NCBI GenBank assembly: GCA_023512835.1
Contig: CM042088.1
Coordinates: forward strand, 34,489,664 to 34,553,663
DNA length: 64,000 bases
Direction: 5' to 3'
DNA from: Taxillus chinensis
Taxonomy: Eukaryota; Streptophyta; Magnoliopsida; Santalales; Loranthaceae
The notes below the pieces were generated by a model that was not told the origin of the DNA, searched no databases, and was given only the letters and a program-made list of their open reading frames with translations. Shown here piece by piece: positions 11,951 to 23,237 of the stretch. How positions within the stretch are numbered: the first letter of the stretch is position 1; every line of letters begins with the position of its first letter. Position numbers and translations under genes: made by a program.

Positions 11951-13040
11951 TTTGTGCTTAAAATTATAGTGTGGACATTATACGTATCATTGGACTGATA
12001 TTTATAAAATTGACATTTAAGGTAATATCTGTGTGTGTTTCCATTAATTCGACACAAGAAAAATATAAATATGTAAATAATATATATTAGTCTGCTTGGT
12101 ACTATTGATTTAACATTAGGAACAGAATTGATGGATTGGTTGTAAGTTCGATGTGTATAGATATAAGTATCGTTTGTAGTATGATGTTGGAAATTTAGTT
12201 AAATAATTATGTGTACGACTTTGTGATAAGATTGGAGTTAATTAAATTATGTATATGGATTTTGTGATAAAATTTGTTGGGTTAATCACGGGTCCCACCT
12301 AGGGTTGGTAAGAGGTCACAGGTCTCCTACGTGGCTGGTAACCCAGGTCCCATATGTGGCTGGTTGTCGTTAGGGACACCATGGATCCCACATATGGCTA
12401 TCTAGTAGTAGCTGAAATTCTTGGAGTTGGTAGCGAGAATTTCCATGGATGGCCGGTTTGCTGGCGTAAACTTTTATTAATTGAAGTGAGATGTGATGTC
12501 TTATTTGTGATTTACTAGAATTTAATCGTGATAGAAAGTAATACTACACTGGCACAAGCATACACTGATCATTCAGACCTAGGAATTTATGTAATAGGAT
12601 AGTAGGGGTGGGAATCATCTACTGGGCGTACGTGCTCACCCTACTATATTTCTATTATTTTCCTACAGGTTATAAGGAGTAGCTGGTGGAGCCATAGCGG
12701 AGCAGGTTGGGACTTCTCGGGTGTAGGATTAATGCTATGGATTTGTTTATCATTTTATTATTTTATTTTCCGGACTTGGGTCCGTGACAGTTGTATGAAC
12801 TCAATTGGCTAGACCTCTTTATATTGTGTGGGTGTTGTTTGGCTTTAGTAATATTGCTTGCATTGATACATCTATTAAGTGCTTGTATGTTGCATTGGAT
12901 TGTTTATGAGTGCAATGCTACCCCCGTTGTAGTACTGTACAGGGGTGAATCAATCACCAACCCCTCGACCCTCCCCCTGGTGTGGTCGTGGGGAAGTCGC
13001 GTTCCTAGTTCTATAGATTACAGGATTTAGGGGCGTGACA

Positions 13041-13254
13041 GAGTCATTCTAAGGAACTGATGTAACTTCATGTGGAAAATGATGTAAAAGAGTTTTTAAA
13101 TTTTGAATAAACATATGGTTTGTCTTGTGGGTATTTGTTAAGTATTTGTTGTCATTCTCTGTGTGATATTGTTTAACTCAACCCCTTACCCCACTAGGCA
13201 GGTAAAGGGAAGTCATGAACCGATTTCCTCGGGTTGGAAATTCGAGGCATGACA
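13041..13254 (+). repeat. 3' end of an older LTR
   Basis: Ends with CCTCGGGTTGGAAATTCGAG then GCATGACA, the tail type also seen at 61460-61550. Element A is inserted just before it, so A probably landed in this older LTR; its head would be outside the window on the left. Confidence 0.7.
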
Positions 13255-13777
13255 ATATAGATATATTTTATGTAGCAAAATCAACCGTGTAGTAAATGTC
13301 ATCACCCAGTGCCATCTAGGCCTGTGACTGGTATGTGATACTCATTTAGATTGGTCATTAAGTTAATATATTATACACATTGCTCACATAGAACCAAAGC
13401 AAGAGAAAGAAAAGAATGAATCACTAACAAACAAAATTGAATGTGTGATTGGTCACCTAGGATGGTCTAAGCTTTTAAAAAATAGGTTCAGAGGTCGATT
13501 ACGTATGGGGAAAAGGAAAAAGTTCTCATACCCCCCAAAATGTCTAAATTTTATACTTAGTCTTAACCTAAGGGTATTTGCTTGCCTTATGTGTCTTATA
13601 ATTTCTCTTCATAATTACTATTCAAAGAAAGTGGAATCTTAAGGTTGCACTAATTCCGACCATGATGGACCGCATCTCAAGGCATTGAAAGGAGCCAATA
13701 GGAGATAGTGTTCCTCAAATACTAGGGTCATCCATCGTTATTTTATGAGTTGCATACTTAAATCTTGGTACCTTACA
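13255..13777. repeat. Degenerate repeat resembling family-C LTR sequence; no gene
   Basis: The segment around 13445-13520 resembles 41190-41290 inside a family-C solo LTR (shared TGATTGGYCACCTA, then a GTCGATTACGTAT-like block). The rest is AT-rich with no coding signal; the 65-codon ORF at 13445 is taken as chance. Confidence 0.45.
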
Positions 13778-14112
13778 CGAACTGTAAAGACTTGTATTTG
13801 GGTAGTTTTGAGAGATAGCCATTCTATGGGAATGTAACTATCTAGATGGTAGTGTAGTTGTCGATGTGAGCATTTTGACTGTACTTGAGCCCGATTCCGA
13901 GTCGGGGCCCCGTTTGACCCGATTGTTGACTTTTTAGGGTTTATTGGTTGACTTTGCGTTTGGGCAGTCTTTTGGGTGTAATAATATCTGTTTAGTGTTG
14001 TGCTCATCATTTCGAGCGTTTTGACCGTAATTGGGCTCAATTTGGAGTTCGTGACCTCGGGAGGTCAATTATTGCATTCAATTATTGCTGGGAGGCCAAT
14101 TATTAGCAGCAA

Positions 14113-14258
14113 TATAAATAATTAAAAAACTGCATTATCCCTTTAATTTTGCTTGGTGCGTGCGTGTTTGAGCAAGAGAGAGAAAGAGAGAAGGTGAAGA
14201 GCTTCACTTGGCGATTTTGGGGCGATTGGAGCTCGAGGATCACAAATAATCTTCCAGG
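14113..14258 (+). promoter_or_regulatory. LTR promoter and leader of element B
   Basis: TATAAATA, then a GA-rich tract (AGAGAGAAAGAGAGAAGG at about 14175-14192), ending at CCAG/GTAGGTG. The same order is present in the 3' LTR (from about 21977) and, with other sequences, in several other LTRs of the window. Confidence 0.65.
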
Positions 14259-14539
14259 TAGGTGTCCTTGAACCTCTTATCTCGATTCTGTCTTGGAATA
14301 TGCGTGAATTTATCATGAATTATGAATTTGAGCATGAACCCTAAGTTTTGGGAGAAACCCAATTTTGGGGTTAGATATGATGATTTAGCATAAAATCTGT
14401 GGTTAAGAACTGATTTATATCAGTTTGGGTACGTAATTTGGTACTCTGTTTAGTAAAACGCGTGTTTGCGAGTGCCTGGGGGGGGTTCTTTGGGTTGATT
14501 CCAGACGAAAACCAGGCCAAAAACGATGATGAACAGTAC

Positions 14540-14900
14540 ACAGGCGAACCGTAAGGTCGAAGTTCGTAGTCAATCAGCTGCTTCGTGGTCGCGACTTCGT
14601 GGTCGCAACTTCGTGAGTCGAGTCGTGAGTCGAGTCAGCAGCTTCGTACTCAGCAGCTGTGGAGTCAGCAGCTATGGAGTCAGCAGCTTCGTTAGTCCGG
14701 ATCAGTAGTCCGTAGCAGTTAGTCCGGAGCAGTAGTCCGGAGTAGTTAGTCCGGATCAATAGTCCGGACCAGCAAGCAGTGATCCATAGCATCGCTCCTC
14801 CGCAACGATGTTTCCGTAGCATCCATTCCGTGACGATGATCCCAGCAGTGTTTCCCAGCAAAGGTGTTCCGCAACGGTGTTTAGCGCAGCAGCTGACCGC
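14540..14900 (+). repeat. CAG/AGTCCGGA-rich imperfect tandem array
   Basis: Short units such as GTCAGCAGCT, TAGTCCGGATCAG and AGCAGTGTTTCC recur irregularly. The homologous array in the 3' LTR (22430-22800) is clearly more diverged than the flanking LTR sequence, as expected for a slippage-prone array. Confidence 0.7.
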
Positions 14901-16131
14901 GATCGCCTGGACATTTACATTGTAAACCATTATGGCTCTCCACATTTAAGTTACAATGTAAATAACGAAATACCTCCCATTTGGATTCAAATAAAAATAC
15001 TAGAAAAGTTAATTCCCACTATTTCAAAATGTGAAAATTGGGATTTAGTGTAAAATCTCGGAAAAACCCAAAAATTCGTAGTGGTGAATTTTTGGAAAGT
15101 GGGGTTAGACATCTCAGAAAAATCCCCAAAAATCAGATTATCTTATTTATGATATGGGAACCCAATGCCGAGACTTTTGACTTCAAGAAAATAGCTACTA
15201 TGGGTACTTCCTTCATAAATCAAGGATTGAGGATTTACTTGTAAAGACTGGCTACAGTTTTAAAGGAAATGTTGAGAATGACATGCCATACTCATGTTAG
15301 TATGTTGGTGTGAGGTATTGGGGCATGAACTCCATGACTTGTTTGGGTTCTCACCGTGATGCACCGAGGGTGCGATGTGGTTGACGGGGCAGGCATATGC
15401 GCCGATGGCAGGCCTGTGTGGTGACTGTGGCCGGGCATATTGCGTTGTGTCGTGGCAGGCATATGCGCCGATGGCAGGCCGGTGTGGCGACTGTGTCCGG
15501 GCATATAGCGATGTGGTAGGGCTGAGTGCCCTGAGCTGGGATCCTGTTGAGGATTGTGGACAAGCTGTCCTATGTGGGCAGGCTAGGTCCTGATGTTTGT
15601 TTCCAGGCTGAGTCCTAATGATCGTGCACACTACACAGTGCACGAGTACACAAAGCATGTAGTATAGACTTGTATGTCCTGCATGAAGTGGAATGTTGGG
15701 GTCACCTACGAGCTTGTCGCTCACCCCTACTTGTTGTTTACCTTTTTCAGGTGTGACCCGAGACTAGTGGAGGACTTTCTTCCAGGAGGACGTGCCCACT
15801 ACTCTGATGTATGATACAGTACTGTATTCTGTATTGTGTATTGTATTATGTTTATATCCCGGACATGGGTCCGTGGACAGTTGTATTTGCATACTGTTTG
15901 TGATGTGATATTTGTATGACTGTTTGACTTATTGTATGCATGATGATATATGGGAAAGTACAGGATTACTCTTGATGTATGATCATGTACGGGGTTGCAT
16001 ATTTGAGAGACGACACCCATGGTGTAGTCTCTATTGGTGTTAGTCATCAACCCCTTGACCTTTCGGGTGCAGGCAAGGGGAAGTCATGTTCCTGGTTCTG
16101 GGTTTTCTTGGAATTCGGGGGCGTGACAACT

Positions 16132-16143
16132 TGGTATCAGAGC
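16132..16143 (+). promoter_or_regulatory. Element B primer-binding site (initiator Met tRNA)
   Basis: TGGTATCAGAGC three bases after the 5' LTR, identical to the site in element A. Confidence 0.95.
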
Positions 16144-16618
16144 ATGGTCTAGCGGACCTAGGTTAGTGAGGGGTGGTTAATTGATTCCATGTGACTTGGA
16201 AAACTGTAGGGAGGGCGCCTGATCAACGCAGTCCTTACATGTGTTCTAGGTTATTTTGGTGTCAGTTAGATCATCCTAGGAGTATACATGGGGTGCATTT
16301 CTAGTGGTATAATTGTGTGCATATAGGGCACTAGATTGTCTTTGTTTGTGATATGATTGCATTTGGTGCCAGGATGGCACGTGGCCGTGAGAGCCAGGAC
16401 TGGATGTGGTGTACCCTATGGGGTGACACGATGCTATATGCATGGTTGGGGACCTACGGGTCATGTGGTGTACCCTGATGGGGGACACGATGCTATATGC
16501 ATGGTATGGACCTACGGGTCGTGTGGTGAGAACCTACGAGTCGAATGTGCCTTTGATGGCTGTTTGTCTTAGCGAGCTTAGTATTGATCGTTTGTTGTTT
16601 GTTGTTGTGGCCAGTGTG
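16144..16618 (+). other. Element B leader with a short tandem duplication
   Basis: Non-coding leader. Two copies of a roughly 60-65 bp unit (about 16405-16535) share GGTGTACCCT, GACACGATGCTATATGCATG and GACCTACGGGTC. Element A's leader lacks this duplication. No gene is supported. Confidence 0.6.
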
Positions 16619-17896
16619 ATGGCACCACCGAGGAGAGTTGTCCGAGGCCAGGGTCCGGCAGAGGAGCCCATGATAGAGTCGGGACACCAGGGGCAGCAGA
16701 GCCCGCAGCAGAGATCGTTAGCTCCCGTTGTGGGACCTGATTTGGCTCAGGTGTTGAATCAGTTGCAGGAGGCCATGCAGGGTATGCAGGGCTCGATGAG
16801 GGATATGGCTAGAGAGGTGGATGAGCTGAAGAGGCAGCAGCAGCCTCAGCAGCAGGAGGCGAGGGTGGTGCAGGATGTGCACCAGTAGGAGGTCGTGATA
16901 GAGCCAACACGACGAGGAGTGGACTGGGCTGCGTAGTTTTTGAAACACGCACCCAGGACTTTTGAGGATGGTTCACGGCCAGAGGTAGCCGAGGACTGGA
17001 TTAAGTGGACAGAGGATATGTTTGATATGATCGGGGTGCCAGATGAGGAGAGAGTGCGCGTGGCGACGCACTATCTGTTGGGTATCCCACGCAGGTGGTG
17101 GGAATCCACTAGAGCTGTCCATGGCAGTCAGATGAGTTGGAGAGAGTTTGTTGAGCGCTTCTTTGGGGAGTATTTTCCCAGCTCGTTGTAGTATGCTCGA
17201 CGGAGAGAGTATTATGAGCTTCAGCAGGGTGGCCAGACGGTAGGTGAGTATGTGCAAGCCTTCACAGATTTAGGGCGGTTTGCTTTTGAGGCTTGGGAAA
17301 AGGAAGGCCGAAAGACACAGGACTTCATTCAGGGCTTGAGGCCATCTCTGAAAAGACAGCTGGAACCGATGCAGTTGACCAGCTACCGGGAGGCGGTCGA
17401 GAAGGCGCTCATTATTGAGCGAGGTCAGGATTAGGCGAGAGCCCAGAGGCCGGGCGGTTCGGCAGGTTCGGGCAAGAAGAGACAGAGTGTGGAGAGCAGT
17501 GCCGCTCAGCCTGAGAGGAGGCAGGTACAGAGGGTTTCCATCCAGATAGTGGGACCCCGTGAGAGTTCAGCCAGTAGGAGGCCAGGTACTTGTTGGAGTT
17601 GTGGTTTGACCGGGCATGTATCGAGAGACTGCCCAAGGAAAAAGATGACCTATTTCCGATGTGGGAAAGTGGGGCATGGAGCTAGGGAATATGTTACCCT
17701 TAGCTCAACCAGCAGTGTAGGTCCTCGTCCGAGAGAGCAGGGACAGAGGAGTGGGGCTCCGTCTCAGAGGTCAGTGCCGCCGACACAGAGCACGCAGATG
17801 CGACCTGCGGTGCAGCAGCCTCAGCGGGAGGCACAGGGTCATGTTGATCAGCGGGGCAAGGCCCCAATGGGCCAGGCTAGTGGCAGTGGGCCATGA
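16619..17896 (+). pseudogene. gag: Element B gag, interrupted by stops
   Basis: Starts at ATG 16619 (MAPPRRVVRGQGPAEEP), with a Gln-rich region and then the gag core (WIKWTEDMFDMIGVPDEERV, REFVERFFGEYFPSSL). The first zinc knuckle is intact: CWSCGLTGHVSRDC. The second reads YFRCGKVGHGAREY, having lost its first and last Cys. Stops in the same frame lie at 16886, 16934, 17189, 17432 and 17894; the first four are TAG where Gln fits the context. It corresponds to element A gag at about 5773-7000. No functional gag protein is expected. Confidence 0.9.
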
Positions 17897-17941
17897 GGGA
17901 GGACTTTTGCCCTCACCAGCAGAGAGGCAAAGGTTCCACCA

Positions 17942-20900
17942 GTGGACGAGGCAGGAGTAGGACCTTCAGTGGTGAGAGGTACCATTATCATTTCTCATAC
18001 TATCTATTCAGTTTTGATTGATACTGGTGCTACCCATTCTTTTATTTCGTATGCTACGGTGGTTGGGTTAGAGTTGGACCAGGAGACAGTTAGTCAGTCT
18101 CTGACGGTTGCTTCACCTTTGGGTAGAATTGTGATACTTGAGAGTATCTGTCGTGCTTGTCAGATAACACTTGGGGGTGTTAACCTGTTGTGTGATTTGT
18201 ATATCATGGAGTTAGATGATTTTGATGTTATCCTGGGTATGGACTGGTTTGTCTCCGTGGAGGCCAAGATTGATTGTTTCCGACGGCACATGACGTTCCT
18301 CACGCCAGAGGGCACGCGGGGTGTCTTTGTGGGTGAGTGGACCGAGGAGGCATGTAGGTTGGGACCTTTGAGGCATGGGTGGGGTGATGTGACCCACCAG
18401 TTAGCCATCTTGACGTTAGTTGACAGGAGGAGAGAGGGGAAGGCTGTTTTGCCACCCATTGTAGATCAGTTCCCGGATATGTTTCCCGAGGACTTAGTTA
18501 GTTTGCCACCCGTGAGGGAGGTAAAGTTTTCGATCGAGTTGTTGCCAGGGACAACACCGATCAGGTTAGCGGCCTACAGGATGGCACCGACAGAGCTTAG
18601 AGAGCTCAAGAGACAGATAGATGACCTATTGGCACGAGGTTTTATCAGGCGGAGTAGCTCACCGTGGGGCGCTCCAGTGTTGTTTGCCAAGAAGGCAGAT
18701 GGTTCACTTCGGCTGTGTATAGACTACCGAAAGATGAACCAGGTGACTGTGAAGAACCGGTATCCATTGCCGAGGATTGATGACCTGTTCGATCAGTTTC
18801 GAGGTGCAAGATGGTTTTCCAAGATAGACTTGAGATTTGGATACCATCAGTTGAGGGTTAGGGAGGCAAATATCCCTAAGACCGCATTCAGTTGTCGTTA
18901 TGGGCATTATGAGTGGCTTGTGATGCCGTTTGGGCTCACGAATGCTCCAGCAGTGTTTATGGGATTGATGAACCAGGTGTTTGCTCCATATTTAGAAATA
19001 TGTTCGTTGTGGTGTTCATCGACGATATTTTGGTCTATTCAGGGACCAAGAGGGAGTATGAGGAGCATTTGCAGGTTGTGTTGCAGACCTTGCGAGAGCA
19101 TCGGTTGTATGCGAAGTTCACGAAATGTAACTTCTGGTTGCAACAGGTGCACTTCTTGGGGCATGTGGTATCTTCGGAGGGTATCACAGTGGATCCTGAG
19201 AAGATCGAGGTGGTTATGTCGTGGAAGAGGCCCACGAATGTGTTTGAGATTCGTAGCTTCCTTGGTTTGGCAGGCTACTATCGGAGGTTCGTGGAGGATT
19301 TTTCCAGGTTGGCAGCTCCTATGACGAACCTGACCAGGAAGGGAGTTCCTTTAATTTGGTCTGATGCGTGTGAGAGTGCTTTCATGGAGCTGAAGGCACG
19401 ATTGACCTCAGCACCTATCTTGATTCTTCCACAGGAGGGTGTGCCTTTCGAGGTGTATTGTGATGCTTCCAGGGTGGGACTTCGTTGTGTGTTAATGCAG
19501 ACTCGGCAGATGATTGCTTATGGATCTAGGCAGTTGAGACCACATGAGCAAAACTATCCCACGCATGATTTGGAGTTGGCTGCAGTGATCTTTGCACTTA
19601 AGAGCTGGCAGCATTATCTCCTTGGGGAGAAGTTTGTGGTGTATACGGACCACAAGAGCTTACAGTATATCTTCTCTCAGCGAGATTTGAACCTTAGGCA
19701 GAGGCGGTGGGTGGAGTACCTACAGCAGTTTCAGTTTGATATGATGTACACCCCTGGGAAGGGTAATGTGGTGGCAGATGCTCTGAGTAGGAAGAGCAGG
19801 GCCATGGTGGCCCATTGTGCCATTAAGGAATGGGAGATGATGGGTTAGTTGGCAGTGATGAGGTTGCAGATGGTGACCAGCGAGGGGCAAGGGACCCTCA
19901 GTGTTGTTGTAGCAGTCCCAGAGATGCAGCACAGGATCATAGAGGATCAGCTGGGGGACGTTGATTGTGAGGTCATCCGCGACAGGATTCGACCGGGCAG
20001 GCATCTTCGATTGGACCGAGGATGCTGAGCATATATTGAGGTATGGGGGTGCCCTGATAGTTCCCACTTCTCTTCAGGAGGAGGTTCTTCGGGAATTTCA
20101 CCGGTCGAGGTTAGTCGTACATCCTGGTGGGACCAAGATGTACCATGCCGTGAGGAGGCGTTTTGGTGGCCAGGCCCGAAGAAGGCCGTTGCCGATTTTG
20201 TGAGGAGGTGTTTGACCTGTCGGCGGGTCAAGCGCAGCACCTGGGATCAGTGGTGAGTTGCGATCATTGCCGGTGCCGAGTGGAAATGGGACCACGTGAC
20301 CATGGATTTTGTCACTGGACTTCCTCGTTCCAGGGGACACGACACTATATGGGTTATTGTGGACCGATTAACCAAATCGGCGCATTTTATTCCGATTCGA
20401 GAGACAGACCCAGTGAGGACTTTGGGACAGAGGTATATTGATGTTATTGTGCGGTTGCATGGAGACCCATTGTCTATTGTATCTGATTGGGATGCGAGGT
20501 TCACCTTTTAGTTTTGGAGATAGCTGCAGCGAGCTTTGGGTACTAGGGTGAACCTCGGTACAGCCTTTCATCCGCAGACGGATGGTCAGTTGGAGCGGAT
20601 GATTCAGACGCTCGAGGATATATTGCGTGCCTGCGTCCTAGATTTTGGAGGTTGTTGGGAGACTCACCTTCCTTTGGTGGAGTTCTCTTACAACAACAAT
20701 TATCAGGCCACGATTGGGATGGCTCCGTATGAGGCGTTGTATGGGCGGCCTTGTAGATCACCCTTGTGTTGGGCACAGACTGGAGAGACAGCAGTTCTCG
20801 GTCCCGATATGGTTTGAGAAACCACGGAGATAGTGCAGTTGATTAGACAGCGTATGCTGACAGCACAGAGTGGGCAAAAGTCCTACACAGATCAGAGGCG

Positions 20901-21353
20901 TCGACCTTTGCAGTTTGAGGTGGGTGACCGTGTATTTTTGCGACTTTCACTGCGTCGAGGGCATCAGAGGTTTGGACATGGATCCAAACTTTCCCCTTGT
21001 TTTGTGGGGCCGTTTGAGATTGTTGCCACCGTGGGCGCAGTGGCTTATCGGTTAGCTTTGCCACCGGAGTTGGCGCGAGTACATGATGTGTTTCATGTGT
21101 CTTAGTTGAGGCGGTATCACCCAGATCCTTCTCATGTGTTGGACTATCGCGAGATAGACTTGGCTGATGATGGTGCCCTGTTGTTGAGCTGCCGGCACAG
21201 ATTTTGGACAGGCGGGACTAGGTCTTATGTGGCAAGACGATCCCACTAGTTCGGGTGTTATGGCGACACCGAGGCATGGAGGAGCAGACTTGGGAGAAAG
21301 AGAGCCAGATGCGGGTTCTTCATCCTGAGCTGTTTGAGGACGATCAGTCCTGA
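17942..21353 (+). pseudogene. pol: Element B pol, stops and frameshifts
   Basis: Protease [12 protein letters not shown] is at about 18012. RT runs from [20 protein letters not shown] through [10 protein letters not shown] and [13 protein letters not shown]. After a frameshift near 18995-19005 come FIDDILVYS and the RNase H domain ([26 protein letters not shown]). Integrase has [29 protein letters not shown] and QTDGQLERMIQ. The tail has KTIPLVRVLWRHRG and ends ELFEDDQS then TGA. Further frameshifts lie near 19985 and 20165. Stops include TAG at 19846, 20509, 20521, 21103 and about 21219. At 20509, 20521 and 21103 element A has CAG, so these are nonsense transitions. Confidence 0.92.
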
Positions 21354-21367
21354 GGTGGGGAGGATGT
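21353..21367 (+). promoter_or_regulatory. Element B proximal polypurine tract copy
   Basis: AGGTGGGGAGGATGT follows the pol stop directly. The matching copy precedes the 3' LTR about 270 bp downstream. Confidence 0.68.
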
Positions 21368-21624
21368 GAGGACCTTCCCTGATGTATGAGTTATGTTTTA
21401 TGCATTTGTTTTGCATATGTTACTTGAGATATTGTGTAGCTTGTTGATTGTTGGCATCCTGACATCTTGTGAGCCTTTTTGGCTTGTTGTGAGTTGCATT
21501 GTACCTATGTGGTTGGTGATCATGTTGATGATCATATTTTGTGTCTTGTTGTTGTGCAGTGCTTGAGCTTAGATTTTGCTATGTCTTTTGGGCATGTGTT
21601 TTATTTTCGAGGACGAAAAGTCCT

Positions 21625-21637
21625 AAGGTGGGAAGGA
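21625..21637 (+). promoter_or_regulatory. Element B polypurine tract at the 3' LTR
   Basis: AAGGTGGGAAGGA immediately precedes the TGTAAAGACT LTR start. It is preceded by GGACGAAAAGTCCT, which echoes the end of pol. Confidence 0.85.
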
Positions 21638-23228
21638 TGTAAAGACTCGTATTTGGGTAGTTTTGAGAGATTGCCATTCTATGGGAATGCAACTATCTAG
21701 ATGGTAGTGTAGTCGTCGATGTGAGCATTTTGACTGTACTTGGGCCCGATTCCGAGTCAGGGCCCCGTTTGACCCGATTGTTGACTTTTCAGGGTTTATT
21801 AGTTGACTTTGCGTTTGGGTAGTCTTTTGGGTGTAATAATATTTGTTTAGTGTTGTGCTCATCATTTCGAGCGTTTTGACAGTAATTGGGCTCAATTTGG
21901 AGTTCGTGACCTCGGGAGGTCAATTATTGCGTTTGGGAGATCAATTATTGCTGGGAGGCCAATTATTAGCAGCAGTATAAATAATTAAGAAACTGCATTA
22001 TCCCTTTAATTTTGCTTGGTGCGTGTGTGTTTGAGCAAGAGAGAGAAAAAGAGAAGGTGAAAAGCTTCACCTGGCGATTTTGGGGCGATTGGAGCTCGAG
22101 GATCGCAAATAATCTTCCAGGTAGGTGTCCTTGAACCTCTTATCTCGATTCTGTCTTGGAATATGCGTGAATTTATCATGAATTATGAATTTGAGCTTGA
22201 GCCCTAAGTTTTGGGGGAAACCCAATTTTGGGGTTAGATATGATGATTTAGCATAAAATCTGTGGTTAAGAACTGATTTATATCAGTTTGGGTACGTAAT
22301 TTGGTACTCTGTTTAGTAAAACGCGTGTTTGCGAGTGCCTGGAGGGTTCTTTGGGTTGATTCCAGACGAAAACCAGGCCAAAAACGATGATGAAACGATA
22401 CCACTGGCGAATGTAGGTCGAAGTTCGTAGTCAACGACTTCGTCGTCGCCAGCTGTGGAGTCAGCGACTATGGAGTCAGCAGCTATGGAGTCGCAGACTA
22501 TGGAGTCGCGATTTAAGTCGGTCCGGATCAATAGTCCGAGGCGATTAATCGGATCGTAGTCCGAGTAGTTAGTCCGGAGCGATAGTCTGGACCATGAGTC
22601 CGGAGTAGTTAGTCCGGATCAGTAGTCGGAGTAGTTAGTCCGGATCAGTAGTCCGGATTAGCAGCTGTGATCCGTAGCATCGCTCCACAGCAGTTTTTCC
22701 GTAGCATCCATTCCGCAGTAGTGTTCCGCAGCAGTGATCAACAGTGTTTCCGCAGCAGTGTTCCGCAACAGTGTTTCGCAGCAGTGCAACTGCACTGCAC
22801 TGGACATTTACATTGTAAACCATTATGCCTAAGTATTACTTAAGCTACAATGTAAATAACGAAATACCCAGTGGAGGACTTTCTTCCAGGAGGACGTGCC
22901 CACAACTCTAATGTATGATACAGTACTGTATTCTGTATTGTGTATTGTATTATGTTTATATCCCGGACATGGGTCCGTGGACAGTTGTATTTGCATACTG
23001 TTTGTGATGTGATGTCTGTATGACTTTTTGACTTATTATATGCATGATGATGTATGGGAAAGTATAGGATTACCCTTGATGTATGACTGTACAGGGTTGC
23101 ATATTTGAGACAGCACCCGCGGTGTAGTCTCTATTGGTGCTAGTCACCAACCCCTTGACCTTTCGGGTGCAGGCAAGGGGAAGTCATGTTCCTGGTTCTG
23201 GGTTTTCTTGGAATTCGGGGGCATGACA
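21638..23228 (+). repeat. 3' LTR of element B, shorter copy
   Basis: 1591 bp. Collinear with the 5' LTR except that the block equivalent to about 14976-15757 is absent: AACGAAATACC is joined directly to CAGTGGAGGACT. It therefore lacks the 75-bp repeats and the TCACCC/polypyrimidine/CAG block. The flanking CGAAC matches the left flank. Confidence 0.93.
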
Positions 23229-23237
23229 CGAACGTTC

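Larger units (their letters stand above)
4091..13040 (+). mobile_element. Element A: Ty3/Gypsy chromovirus, Tekay/Del-like, 5' LTR truncated
   Basis: The order is truncated 5' LTR (4091-5273), PBS (5277-5288), gag, pol and full 3' LTR (10716-13040). Pol order is protease, RT, RNase H, integrase, with a chromodomain-like tail, which is the Gypsy order. LTRs over 2 kb, an initiator-Met PBS and the C-terminal chromodomain-like segment fit the Tekay/Del chromoviruses. The 5' LTR lacks its first 1113 bp, where the LARD-like element abuts. The two LTR copies differ by roughly two dozen substitutions over about 1.15 kb by eye, almost all transitions, plus AT-repeat length. The coding region has many in-frame stops and at least two frameshifts, so the element is inactive. 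The base after the 3' LTR starts GAGTC; its partner would lie outside the window. Confidence 0.92.
10716..13040 (+). repeat. 3' LTR of element A, full length
   Basis: 2325 bp, TGTAAGGACC to GGGGCGTGACA. U3 is AT-rich with many ATT trinucleotide runs (10790-11135). TATAAATAG lies at 11145-11153, a donor-like TAG/GTAGGT junction at 11261/11262, and TCACCCTAC with a T-rich run and CAG at 12632-12668. A long (TA)n tract is at 11898-11948. The 79-codon ORFs near the end of both LTRs (5024-5263, 12791-13030) are copies of the same LTR sequence and I do not call them genes. Confidence 0.93.
13783..16128 (+). repeat. 5' LTR of element B
   Basis: 2346 bp, TGTAAAGACT to GGGGGCGTGACA. TATAAATA is at 14113-14120, followed by a short GA-rich leader and donor-like CCAG/GTAGGT at 14257/14258. 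A CAG- and TCCGGA-rich repetitive stretch covers 14560-14890. A 75-bp repeat pair lies at 15375-15520 (each with GGCATATGCGCCGATGGCAG). TCACCCCTAC, a T-rich run and CAG lie at 15721-15750. Confidence 0.93.
13783..23228 (+). mobile_element. Element B: complete Tekay-like Ty3/Gypsy retrotransposon with TSD
   Basis: Flanked by a perfect 5-bp duplication CGAAC (13778-13782 and 23229-23233). Order is 5' LTR (13783-16128), Met-tRNA PBS (16132-16143), gag from 16619, pol to 21353, second PPT and 3' LTR (21638-23228). Its protein domains parallel element A but the LTRs are a different family (TGTAAAGACT start). The 3' LTR is about 755 bp shorter than the 5' LTR because of one block at about 14976-15757. 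The reading frame carries many TAG stops and several frameshifts, so it is not autonomous. It inserted immediately upstream of the older LTR at 23238. Confidence 0.95.

Noticed and set aside
5024..13030. Identical 79-codon ORFs at 5024-5263 and 12791-13030 as a gene family
   Set aside because: They are the matching ends of the two LTRs of element A.
15260..15724. 154-codon minus ORF with repeated HTGLPSAHMPA-like text
   Set aside because: It is a translation of the 75-bp tandem repeats in the element B 5' LTR, absent from the 3' LTR, with no homologue recognised.
13738..21895. Paired minus ORFs of 100 and 90 codons at 13738-14040 and 21623-21895
   Set aside because: They are antisense reading frames in the 5' ends of the two element B LTRs.
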